NCBI RefSeq assembly: GCF_950023065.1
Contig: NC_088679.1
Location: forward strand, 20,088,001-20,152,000
Source: Planococcus citri
Lineage: Eukaryota; Arthropoda; Insecta; Hemiptera; Pseudococcidae
Length of the DNA stretch: 64,000 bases
Direction of reading: 5' to 3'
Under the pieces are notes generated by a model, which had not been told where the DNA came from, searched no databases, and worked only from the letters and a program-made list of their open reading frames with translations. A program made the position numbers and the translations under genes. Positions 1 to 11,100 of the stretch are shown here, piece after piece (positions within the stretch are counted from its first letter, which is position 1; every line of letters starts with the position of its first letter).

Positions 1-1140
1 CTTAATAAAGTAAGTATACTCGCTTGTGATTTATTTTGAGCAGACGATGGATTATTTTTTTAAAAAATTGATCGACGTTTTTGATTCAGAATTTCTCTTC
101 TTATTTCAACGATGACTAACCCTTCCTCTATAAAAAAATAATTATAAAATTGAATAGGGTTAGTGACAAAATGTGGAGAAGGGAAGTCTAGAGAAATTTT
201 TCCCACGTCTCTCTTATTCCTCCCCTCCTCCCCTCATATCAAAAGACTGATCCCATTTAGAAAAAAAATCTGTTTCGGAGTTTCAAAGAGAATAATTAAT
301 ATGAAATATAAAATCGTGAATTGATGAATTTGAAAAGCTTGAGTTTGAACTTTTCCAATAAAAGCTCGACTTTTCACGATAAATTGAAAAGTTGAAGGCG
401 AATGAGTTGAAAATTTGAAAAAAAATACATTAAAGATGCTTTTTATCCTCTTAAAGTATAATGAACCAATTTTTAAAATGGAATCTTTAGTGTTTACATT
501 TCGAAGGCATATATGTATACGTACATGGGCCTACAATTTCGACTAACCCCCCCCCCCCCCACCCCTACAAAAAGATTGAAAATTTATTCAAAATAATTTT
601 TGTTGTAGTGATTTAAAGTATTTTTTTGGTGCTGGTGATTCATCTCATTTTTTTTTAATTTCCAATTTTTTTATTTTGTCCCAAATATTTTAGTGATTCT
701 GAACGAATTTTCTTGCAAATTTTGAGCCATTTATCTCAGCATAGGGTATAGGATAATTTCTTCATGGTAATTTTGAATACTTCCCTACATTGTTTTGTAG
801 TAGGCACCTATCCAATTTTGAATGAAGTTTCTTGCGGTGGTTTTGATGATCATTAGTTATAAAATTCAATTTTAAATTCAGGGAAGATTGTTTTGTAGGT
901 ATAGTGATTTCAAATGTTTTTAGTGTGCGTAGCACACTATTGGTTTCGCTTTGAGAAATTGAAATTTCAATTACAATGAATGTTCTCTTAAGCTATCCAA
1001 CCGTTTTTTGTACCTATTGGACACCATTTGAGAATCATTAAGGCGGAGGGAATAGATTAATTTTCATTCAATTCGGATGGGTAATTGCTGAGTAATTGCA
1101 ATTTTAGTTCATTATTTTAATGCATTAAATCCTAAAAAAG
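1..1140. other. Intergenic, no gene seen
   Basis: AT-rich sequence with stops in all frames and no splice-bounded coding segment that I can recognise. The only structured item is a poly-C run at 547-560. Confidence 0.6.
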
Positions 1141-1169
1141 GGAAAAGGGGACTTGTAGAACACCTGCCG

Positions 1170-1265
1170 CTCATTGTACCCTGCTATACCCCCAGTCTAT
1201 TCCATCACCAGCTGTGTTTCATTGTACCCTGTTACACCCCCAGTCTGTTAGCTGTAAATTCCAAG
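1170..1265. repeat. Two-copy 48-bp direct repeat
   Basis: The phrase CATTGTACCCTG(C/T)TA followed by (T/C)ACCCCCAGTCT occurs at 1172 and again at 1220, a period of 48 bp with a few substitutions. It lies just upstream of the tRNA-like segment and may belong to the same element. Confidence 0.6.
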
Positions 1266-1309
1266 TGGGCGTGGTTTGGTGGGGCGTTTACCAAACAAAT
1301 ATATTATTT

Positions 1310-1440
1310 TAATGCCCTAACCCTCGTAGCAAAGTTATGGCTGAGTGGTTAGGGCATGTAGGTAGGAATAGGAAATTTAGGGACCCAGGTTCGAATCCCC
1401 GTGAGGTAAGTAGGTAGGTGACGGATTTTTCGTAGGAAAA
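1310..1440 (+). mobile_element. tRNA-derived SINE-like segment (A and B boxes)
   Basis: TGGCTGAGTGGTTA at 1338-1351 matches an RNA polymerase III A box of tRNA-Ser/Leu type, and GGTTCGAATCC at 1388-1398 is a perfect B box. The 50-bp spacing suits a tRNA-like promoter. The acceptor and T stems do not pair well, so it is not an intact tRNA gene. A tRNA-derived SINE head or a tRNA pseudogene fits best. Element limits are not defined by visible target-site duplications. Confidence 0.5.
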
Positions 1441-1899
1441 TTGGATAGGTAAATGCTTTGGAGTTACCTATGTAGTAGGTACATGATAATGGGGTAAAAA
1501 TAATGCTGAAATTGAGTTATGAATTATGATATATTTTCCAACTAAAAATTCATTTCATTAATTTTTTGTCTACCTATAGCCATAAGTATAAAGTAAGAAT
1601 TACCTTGACATGAATAATTTTCAACTTTTTACTTATAATTTAAAAATTACTTCAAAATGAGTAATTAAACTAATTTTTGTACAATTGGTTATGTAATTTT
1701 TATTATCATGATTTAGTAAAAATTATTAAAACAAAATGATTTTTACTATTGGTACCTATAGCAAAATTTATTAAAATGATAAGTTTTACTATACGATTAC
1801 AGTAAAAATTATTGAATGGGATCTGGTACTTAATTGTGCTAAATACCAGTATTTAGTTAAATTTTTTTGTAAAAATTACCCATATTTTTTTCATGTAAT

Positions 1900-2600
1900 T
1901 TAGAGGCAATGCAAATTCTTAACATATTTTATAAGATTTAATTCTTAATTTAGAATAAAAAGCAAGTTCTAAAAATTGGTTTGAAAATTTATAAATTTGA
2001 AGACAATGGAAATTCTAAAAAAATAATATGAAAATTTGTATTTAGAGACGCTGAGAATTCCAAAAATTGATTAAAAGTTCTGTAAGTTGCAGATAATGTG
2101 AACTTGAAAATTATATGAAATAAGTATTGTAATATTTATGAAGAAGATGAGAATTCTGAAAAATTGGAGGCAATGTGAATTCCAAAAATTGAGTAAACGT
2201 TTTACAATTTGTGGACAATATGAACTTGAAAATTGAATTTGAAATTTTTTAATTTAAAGACAATAGGTAAGAATTCTAAAAAATTATTCAAAATTTGACT
2301 ATTTAGAGGAAATGTGAATTCTAAAAATTGTTTGCAAATTTCCTAACTCAGCAGCAATGTAAAATTCTGAAAATTTATTGAAAACTTTATGAAATTGTAG
2401 CGATGGGGAATTCGGGAAATCGATTTGAAATTTTGTAAATTTTAAAACAATGCAAACTATGAAAAACAACTAGAAATTTCTTAATTTAGAAGCAATACAA
2501 GCTTATAAATTATTCTAAAATACCTATTGTAATTTGGAAAATATGAAAACACTGAAAAACAATTATTATTTTGAAGCAGTGAGAGTTTCAAAAATTCTCA
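1900..2600. repeat. Degenerate tandem repeat, about 60-bp unit
   Basis: A unit like TTTAGAGRCAATGTGAATTC followed by TAAAAATTGATTGAAAATTTTGTAA recurs roughly ten times with heavy divergence; examples lie near 1900, 2038, 2170, 2290, 2345 and 2480. There is no coding potential. Confidence 0.55.
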
Positions 2601-2820
2601 TCACTGTGACATGGTTGATTCACTTATGCACTACCTAGATGTAATAACGGTTATAGCTGTAGAAAAGGCAGCTAGCTACGCACACTTTGCAGCTAAGCTT
2701 TGCTTAGCTGTCTAGTTTTTCTCTAGATTTCAAATCATTTTTTTGCAAAAAAATGAATGTGTTAATGGTAATCTTCAAATTTTAAATCATTGAAAAAATA
2801 ATTTTTTTGTGACGAATAAT

Positions 2821-3028
2821 ACGTTTTGGTGTTGCTTTCTCTGGTGTTGAATTTACTGCATTTTTTGTGACAATTTCAATGTGAAAAATTAATGTTTTAA
2901 TGTTAATATAATCTCAAATGAGTTTATCGTAGAATTGAATTAAATGATTTTTTAAAAAATGATTTAAAATGATTTTTTATGATGGAAAAACGTTTTAGTG
3001 TTGTTTTCTCTGGTGTTGAATTTACTGT
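2821..3028 (+). repeat. Direct repeat flanking the MITE insertion
   Basis: ACGTTTTGGTGTTGCTTTCT plus CTGGTGTTGAATTTACTG at 2821-2858 recurs at about 2990-3027 with two or three changes. The second copy is interrupted immediately after TTTACTG by the MITE at 3030. Confidence 0.6.
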
Positions 3029-3029
3029 A

Positions 3030-3248
3030 CAGGGTGCCCAGAAATATCGAGTACCCCTAAAAAAAGTTTTCTACTAAAATACTTTGGTTGGTCACAGGTC
3101 ACAGTGAATGATAATAATGATAGCACATGATTGGTTGTTGGACTGAAGAGATAACATTCCACCAATCATATGCATCTATTTCACGTTGCCAACCTATATT
3201 TTTAATGAAAAACTTTCTTAGGGGTACTCGATGTTTCTAGGCACCCTG
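3030..3248. mobile_element. MITE with CAGGGTGCC termini and TA target duplication
   Basis: A 219-bp non-autonomous DNA element. The left end CAGGGTGCCCAGAAATATCG and the complement of the right end (CAGGGTGCCTAGAAACATCG) pair for about 50 bp, including GAGTACCCCTAA. TA dinucleotides flank both sides (3028-3029, 3249-3250), as in the Tc1/mariner superfamily. There is no transposase inside. A fragment matching its right half sits at 43517-43588, beside exon 2 of the second AIG1-like gene. Confidence 0.8.
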
Positions 3249-3250
3249 TA

Positions 3251-4340
3251 GGTACGTTTTTCAGTGGGGATTTCGAATTTTATTTTGAAATTCATCTCGA
3301 ATTTTTACACGTTTTCAAGAGAATTTTTTTGAGATTTATAATATTTTACGTTGTTATAATTTTAGATTGCTCTTTTTCACGATTTCAATTTTAAATGAGG
3401 TACGTATACACTGTCTAGTTTTTTTTTTTTGGATACAATCATGATCAGTGATCACTCAAAACTCTTCCAATCCCTAGGGTTTGCTAAGACTAAAAATCCC
3501 AGCTCAGTTATCATTATCACCCTTTATGCACAAGCACAAATACACGTAAGACTAGGTAGCTTAGTTATATGTCTTCATCTTCAAGAAAAAAAAAATCACG
3601 GATACGTTGTGGTGTTTACGATTATTCACACTTCACATTCGAATTCCTATACCATATTAAAATGAATTAAAGCATTATGCCGCACCGCGTACGTAGTCGG
3701 ATTGTTTTTACTACAACATTATCATGATCATATTATCTAATTCAATTACACACTCTGAGAGTAGATTATACCTACCTACACATACATAAATGGACATGTA
3801 GAATTGTAGATCTACTTATCTCATACAATATATGCACATATCTATTACTCGTAGTAGTAGGTCCAGATGTAGGTACCAAATGCTAAAAAAATAATAGGTA
3901 TGAACTGAAATTAGTCACAGGTTTTCCTACCTACCTACTCGTATAAGCTGTGTAGGTAACTTGCATATTATAACTTATAAGCATCAATTAGACACGTCAA
4001 GTCGAGAATATGAGTGGAGTTAAATGCTGTAATGCAAGTTGCAATTTTCACATGTGGTATTTCTGGTTTTTATGAGCAGCACTACTAATAGGTACCTATG
4101 GGGGTTTCGTACAATTTTTTTGAATTCAATTTTTTTACAAGTACTTATTTCAGATAAGTTAATGTGTATGATAAGTGCTTATGTGGTTGGACAGGCAGCT
4201 AGACACTGCTATACATGTATCACGTAGGTATTAATTTTTTGAGTACCTCCATATCTACCATAATTGATTTAATATGTATCAGCAATGTTGACAGTATTCA
4301 CGTATCTTGTTGTCAGAAATGTGCACAAATACGTAGGTAG
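3251..4340. other. Intergenic, no gene seen
   Basis: An open frame at 3429-3665 begins at TTG and shows no family resemblance. AT-rich sequence with TACCTACC motifs. No splice-bounded exon or RNA gene was recognised. Confidence 0.5.
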
Positions 4341-4400
4341 CTACCTACCTACCTACCTACCTACCTACCTACCTACCTACCTACCTACCTACCTACCTAC
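4341..4400. repeat. (CTAC)n microsatellite
   Basis: An uninterrupted run of CTAC tetranucleotides over about 55 bp, preceded by the complementary GTAGGTAG. Short versions of the same motif occur throughout the window (for example about 20915 and 49205). Confidence 0.95.
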
Positions 4401-7400
4401 TAAAAATGTGCAAGCTGAAATAGGATAAGAGAGAGGAAGGATATCTCTACCTATCATATAAGATTATGATGAAATTTATATTTTGTTATCTTTGATTAAT
4501 ATTCAGTTGGTCAATAAACTGAGCTCTGATGATGTGACATTTATGGCTAGGCTTATCTACTTTTCGAAAATTTCCAAGTCTTTGGGAAACACAATTTTTA
4601 AACATTCGCGATGTGACGATGATTCAAATGTGAAGCTGTGAGGAAAATCGTTCAAGGAAGTCGAGCTTTCTGAATTCTGCTTCAAATATCGTAAATTGAC
4701 AAAAATTCATCATACTACGCAAGCAAGAAGTTTTATTCTAAGATCTCTTCGCCCCCCCCCCCATTAAAATCCAGTTTACCTTAAAAAAAAAAAACGATTT
4801 TTTGACCAGAAAGGTTTCAACTTCGGTTCAAGCGGTCAATTCTTTAAAAAAAAAAAGCTTCCTGTAAGAAATTAAATTGAACTCCACAAAATTTCAGTTT
4901 TTTTTTCATTTTTTCGCAGGGCTCTTGAAGTTGATTCTTCCTAAAAATGAACGAATTTACTATGATAAAAAATTATACGAGTACATATTCTTTCAATTCT
5001 TTTTTTAAGGGGGTGAGTGGGAGGGGAAGGGAGAGGGAATGGACCAATGACCCAGAAGAAAAAAAACCGCAAAGAAACAAAATAATAAAGCATACAATTA
5101 CAATTTTCCATCACTGAAATGTGATTCATTTTCTCCTGAGAGTTTTTATTTTTGGAAAATTCTGAACTAGAGATTTCTTGACAAAAATTCCAATACGTGT
5201 GATACGCTGGTGCACATATGGAAATATTCTTTCTAATAGGTTATGCCAAAAGTATCCTATACAGTTTTTCGAAGGCCACTACGTATGAGAAAAAAATCAA
5301 AAATGTATTTCATTTGGTTCGAATTGTTTCAAAGAAGTGATGCCCTAAAATCTCAAAATGTGTGTTGCATTACCTACGTATTCCTACAATTCTAAGAATC
5401 TTCTTTCTTGATTAAGTATATTCCAATATTCAATTCGTTTTGAGGGCAATTTTGAATGTTTGTAAAAAAAAAAAAAATGCATTTTCGGGTCCAAAAAACA
5501 GCAGATAATGCATTAAAATCTCAAACTATATCATTGAGTAACTACAAAGAATTTTTCTTCTATAGCTTGTGAAAGTATTTTAATAATTACTAACTATTTA
5601 AATAATAATCGGCGCATTTTGAGGGCCACTTTTGACACGAGTAAGTAAATATGCCATTTTAAGCCCATTTTTTTTTTTTTTTTTTTTTGAATGATAAATT
5701 TGAGATGGATTTTCTATAACAAACTATAAAAATCTTTCTAAATCAAATTCCATTTCCTCATAATTTAATACCCTATAGGTACACATTAACAAAAAAGTGT
5801 ATTTTTAATAAGTATGTACCTACCAACGTTTTTTAAAACGTTCATGTACCATTGTACCTACTCAAAAAATAATGTTTTTCCCACATCATCATGTCAAAAT
5901 CGAGCCATTCAACATTATTGTCAGTTGTACCTACCTATGTACTCCAAATATGATGGGAATTGAGGTCACAACCAACTGGTACTGATTTTATTTATCGATT
6001 TATGCAATTTTTGAATCATTTTGGAAAGTTTTAAACCCCTGTATAAGACGTCCTCTAATTCTCGGTTTGAGAAGTTGAAATTTTTTTGGGAATCTAAAAT
6101 CGGTGATTGAGAGATACAGAGAAGCATTTTTCTAGGAAGCTGCGTTCCTGAGAATTATGAGCAAAAATTTAAAAAGTTCAGCTTCAATCAAGTTGATAAT
6201 TTCTGAGAATTTCCAAACATTTCAAAAAATTAACCAAAAAATCAACTTATTCAGCTGCTGAGAATTTGTTTTCTGAAATGAGAGTCACGTGCTTTTTCTC
6301 AGAGCCAAGTTTCAGCCTGATCCAAGTCGATGAGAAATTTCATGCTCTATAATTTTCTTCTTCTTTGCATATTTTTTTGTTGTAGAAATGAAAAAAAATC
6401 AAATTTCTCATCGCAAATTTTGGCATGAGAGGATAGTTTCTAATTTCAATTGAGGATCACTTATTCTGAAAAATGAACCTTCAACAATAAAATGAATAAT
6501 TTCTAAAGTATTTTACTCGCTGATAAAAATTGTGATGTTCAATTTCGTTTCGTTCTCATGTTTTTCGCAGTAAGTAGTCTACCTACTCTTGAATTGTTCT
6601 TTAAAAAATCGATTTCAATTATTGCAAAAAAAATTGAAATTTTCTCCAATTTTTTTATTGAAAAAAAAATGCATTTTTGAGAAAAACGAAGGGTTTCACA
6701 AAAAAAAAAAAAAAAATGTGTAGAAAAACGAAATTGTTGCTCGCAAAATTTTCTACCAGCAAAGAAAGTTAATTTTTGGAAGCTGTATTTTTCAGATATT
6801 CGGTCAGAAATCAGGAAAACCATTGATCAGAAAAACATCAAAGTCATTTCTTTCTCTTGCTGCTGAAATCGCCATTAACTTAATAAAACCATTAAAAAAT
6901 CACAATTTCGGGTTGATGAACCACCATTACATTATGGTATGTAACTCGTATCTCTATTTTTTTTTTATTTTTTTGCTATTTGCGTTACATAGCTTGGCTT
7001 TGACTGACTAGTGACTAGTGACTGTTGTTTGAAAAACCAGATTTAGTGAGTGGCATTTCTTCTCGAAATTTCCACTCATCTCTAATAGGTACACGACGTT
7101 ATTTCCTGACCAACTCTTTATAAATGCACATTTTAAATGTTTATTTTGATGAAAATAACGTCGACTGCTAGAACGATGGTGTTTTCAAGTAGGTATCTTC
7201 ATCGTTAGCATTCCTTCAGTGTCTAATGACATTATTGTGACATTAACCGGAGAGCTGGTTCAAGTCTCTCACAACACATTCCAGTCCCCGACCATCCATG
7301 TCTCAAGAGAATGAGAACCAAAATAAAAACAAAAACAGTTGTACTCGAAGCATCATTCAGTCATTCACATCTACCTACTCTACTGCACCTCAGCACCTGC

Positions 7401-7580
7401 CAGAACCCCTTATACCCTTCCTTCTTTCAATGAGAGATCCTAATGTAAAACTTTTTACTCATTACTCGCGATATTATCTTAATTCATAAATTCATAAAAT
7501 AAGTACACATCAACTAAGTACTTACAGGAAAACAAACAGCATGAAAATTAAACCCATACATGTATTTGAAAACAAACTCT
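4401..7580. other. Upstream intergenic region; left limit of the tandem duplication
   Basis: No coding exon was recognised. From about 5690 (TTTGAGATGGATTTTC...) to 5810 the sequence resembles 38960-39070 upstream of the second AIG1-like gene (AATTGAGATGAATTATC..., then TAATTTAATACC and ACATAAACAAAAAA-type blocks). The duplicated unit therefore appears to begin near 5.7 kb. The homologous interval is about 1.9 kb here and about 0.65 kb before copy 2. Confidence 0.5.
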
Positions 7581-8014
7581 CGTCAGTATAATATTTTTTA
7601 CCTGCAACGTCCTCTAAAGCCATAATAAATAGGAAGGAGGCGCAGAGGTGAAAAAACCACATCGTTAATTCCCGCCATTTGTCGGTTACGTTCGTTAAAA
7701 ACGTGTTTGTAGCCGCCAAAAAAATACTTCAAATACGAGGATAACGGCTTGAACGGGATCGGGAAGCGATCTCCGACTGATGTCAGTGTCAGTGATCGTG
7801 GACTCGTGGTCATGTATAGTGTTTGATACGTCCAAAATAGTGGACGGATTTTTTGGACAAGTGGTCGAGTGACGTGATTTACCTAATTGTGTATCGATTA
7901 CGAAAAACATGATTTTATACTTAATTCTGTGAATATTTCGAGTCGGTTGAATTCTATTTTCGAGTACTTTTTACCTACTTACTTACTTGATAGTTTTTTC
8001 GTCGTATAGTAAAT
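7580..8014 (+). promoter_or_regulatory. Promoter / 5' leader of AIG1-like copy 1
   Basis: This block aligns with 39628-40032 upstream of copy 2. Two arthropod initiator-like TCAGT pentamers lie at 7783-7787 and 7789-7793; copy 2 has two at equivalent places. The best conserved stretch is 7837-7935, which contains a CRE-like TGACGTGA at 7870-7877 and a short upstream ORF. Conservation is higher here than in the neighbouring leader sequence, which suggests constraint. The exact transcription start is inferred. Confidence 0.55.
7909..7932 (+). CDS. Conserved upstream ORF (7 codons) in copy 1 leader
   Basis: ATG to TGA reading MILYLIL, about 80 nt before the main start. The identical peptide and nucleotides recur in the copy 2 leader at 39947-39970. 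Other leader positions have diverged by indels, so this uORF may be retained for translational control. No homology claim is made. Confidence 0.4.
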   Translation: MILYLIL

Positions 8015-8182
8015 ATGGCTCCGAGTGGTATACACATTGTCAACTTTGTTATCCGACTGATAGCAGCTGTACACCTGTTATTTGGCGTTTATAGCATGTA
8101 CAAAGCGGTTATTCCGCCGGATGTGATGGAAATTGATTCAGCTTTCAGTGGCAAATTCAAATATCTTACTTTTTGGAACGTT
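8015..8182 (+). CDS. AIG1-like: AIG1-like copy 1, exon 1
   Basis: 56 codons, phase 0 end, donor GTAAGT. It encodes the first membrane span (FVIRLIAAVHLL) and the SGKFKYLTFW motif with the presumed catalytic Thr52. It differs from copy 2 at about 17 of 56 residues, mostly between residues 3 and 39, while the LTFW region is invariant. Confidence 0.92.
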
Positions 8183-11100
8183 GTAAGTATAAAATGCTTC
8201 GATCATTTTCTCTAAAGTAGAGTTAAAGTACTTAAAGTAGCTCTATAGCTGAACCGCAGGTATATATACGTTGACACGTGGGTGCTAAAGAAATCAATAC
8301 CCTAGTTTAGCCGGCTTGGTTGTACAGACATATTCGGCGCCCTGAGAATTGTGAGAATGCATCTTAACTGTGTATGTGTGCCTGGCTAGTGGCTACCTAC
8401 CTCACTTCTAGATGTTGTATGCAGTTCCCAGATGTGGATTCTTTTCAGATCATCTCATTCCAGTTCCAGAACTACTCGTACCACGTGAAAATGAAATGAT
8501 GAAATGTTTGCTGGAATCTTACGTGGATGGATTTGAAACGCTCTTCTTACTCTCACGAATGAGAATGAAGACCTTGACCTTGAGGTCATTACCCCTTTTC
8601 CCCTTTGAATCCGTTTGAAATGTTCTAAATCTATCTATGTACTTCAAAATATTGGCAAATTGTGGGAATTTTTTTTTCCTTCAAATTAAACGTGGTCAAA
8701 TAAAGCGAAAAATCACGTTAAATTTAATGAGAAAAAACTGCATGAAGGACAAAGACCTTGTACGTGGCTTGACGCTCGACGCCTTGACTTTGAATTTGAA
8801 ATATCGTTTTGCTCGATAAAATGGAAAAGTTTCGTTTTCATTTTAGGAAATTTATGTTTTTCGTGTTGAAGGGTAAAATTATCAACTTTTTTTGACAGGT
8901 TGTGTTGTTTTGTCGAGATTTCCGTAAATATTCTTGAAAAGCGTTATTTTTTTCGAAACGTGTTTCAAGAATTCGGAACTACCAGGGTCGTTTTAGTTTT
9001 TCAATTTTTTTCGAATTTTGATGGAGCATTTTAAAAAAGTCATGGCCACGTGGTCTCAAATTCTCAATGAAACATACAAAAAAGTCAAGCTTCTGGTCAA
9101 CGATTAAGCCCCTCCCCTCTCCTCCCCTTCCCTCCTCTGAGCTCAAAGTTCTAAAAATTTGAAAATTTTCACTCCTATGTATCGAAAAAAATCATTTTCT
9201 TTTGCTCAGACGCTGATGAGATGATTACAAAATAATCATGTACGTTTATTTATACAATTTTAAAGAGAAATTACCTAATATTTTGAGAACTCCTGAACTT
9301 GAAAAAATCAACTCTCAATTTCTTCAATGATCTACAAGTGATCATAAATCCAATTACTAAAGACATCAAGAGACCACCTAAATTTTGAAAAAAAAAATCA
9401 AAAAATTGAAACATTTGAAAATTTTTAAAATTTTGAGCTCTTGCTGGTCGTGAGGAGGAGGAGGAGGAGGAGGAGGAGGAAGAGGATGATGAGGATGATG
9501 ATGAGGGGGGGGGGGGGGGTTAAACGTCGACTAAATACATAATTTGGAATTTTTTTCTTAGTCTTATGAGGTCATTGGCTATGATTTTCAGCTATGGGCT
9601 CAATCATAATTTTAAAAAAGTAAGAAAACAACTCACCCTATAAAAACCACCTTTTCAAATTGTGAATTCATTGGTTCCAAAAAGAAAAGAAAAATTGAAT
9701 GAAGACGCTCGATGATGAAAATGCCCTCTGCTGATTTGTGATCTGTCACGAGAAAACCAGCTTAGTGTCCAAAAAATCGATATCTTTTTTATGGTGGATA
9801 TTAGTAGTACCTACTTAGGGTGGTGAATCCGACTGTGGGGGTTGAAACGTTCGCGAACGATTCTCTTGACCCTAAATCTGAGGTCATAAAATAGAGCAAC
9901 TACAGTAAAAGTTGAAAAAATTTTTTTTTTGATTTTCCTGAAAGGTATGTTCTGGGGAGTCGAAATACAGATTTTTGCAACAATCGGCCCACATTTGGAG
10001 GATTTGTGCCATATTTTGGAATTTGAGTAAGGCTTGAGCTGGAAAAATCAACTCTTTTCACATTGAACAAATTTGTTACAAGACGTGATAAATTTAATAA
10101 TAATAACTTATTTTTCATTAATACTTAATTCATACTCGGGTAGTTTTTGCAACATTTTTGGTGAAAAATTCAAAAAAATCAAAAAAATTGATTTTGGGAA
10201 ATTTCGATTATTGGACTTGGCAACCTTGTTGGCGCTCATGGGGGCCAAAAGTGGTGCAAGTTTCATGGACCTACAAATTTTAGGTCGCCTGATACATAGA
10301 CTCAAAACTTCAAATGCCCTTCCTGTAAAATTAACCAAAAATCAGTTTTTTTAGTCAATACTTGAAATAGGAATGAGGCCCGGCCCAGGACTAGGACTCG
10401 AAATCTGAAAAAGCCACGATAATTTCCTTGAAGCCCGAATGTTCAAGCTCCAAAACCTTAAAAACTGTAACCTGCAAAACCTGGGACCTTTTTCTCTGAA
10501 AACCAAGCCCCAAACGTGAGCCCCGAAACCCGAACTGTGATCAGGGCTTTTCGGGGCTTTATTTGGGCTTGTGTAAATTGTGTAAATTACTATTGTATGT
10601 AATTACCGTGTCTGTGTTAGTCTGTGCATCTCAAAATTTATATTTTGTAGGTAAGTAGTTCATTGTTCGTTAAAAATATAAAAAACAATACTTGAAAAAT
10701 TTGGACAATAGGTAATTATAAATTTCAAAAAATTTTAATTTTAATTTTGATTAAAAAAAAACTGTTGGAATTCAAATATTTTGAAAAAAGCTGAAGCATA
10801 TACTAGTTTGTGCAAACTGTAAACTGTATCAAAGAACATTGTATTTCAAATTTCAGTCTGTGATTCTGAAAGCTAGAACTAGAAGATTAAGCAAATCGAT
10901 AAAATCCCCATAAGACCAATAATTCAAGTTTTCTGCCAGTCTGCTTGTAAATTAGGAAAAAAATATCCAAAAATTCGGAATCTGCACTTAGAATGTTTTT
11001 TTTTTCTCAGCAGAACATCAAATAAGATTTTACTTTAATTCTTCATCAAAATTGCAATTTCGAGCCCCGGAAAGCCCTAAATACTTCATTCAAGCCCTGG

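Noticed and set aside
1330..1410. Functional tRNA-Ser/Leu gene
   Set aside because: A and B boxes are good but acceptor and T stems do not pair, so only a tRNA-derived element is claimed.
7246..7285. GGTTCAAGTCT B-box-like word near 7256 (also near 14893)
   Set aside because: No A box at a suitable distance; imperfect B box.
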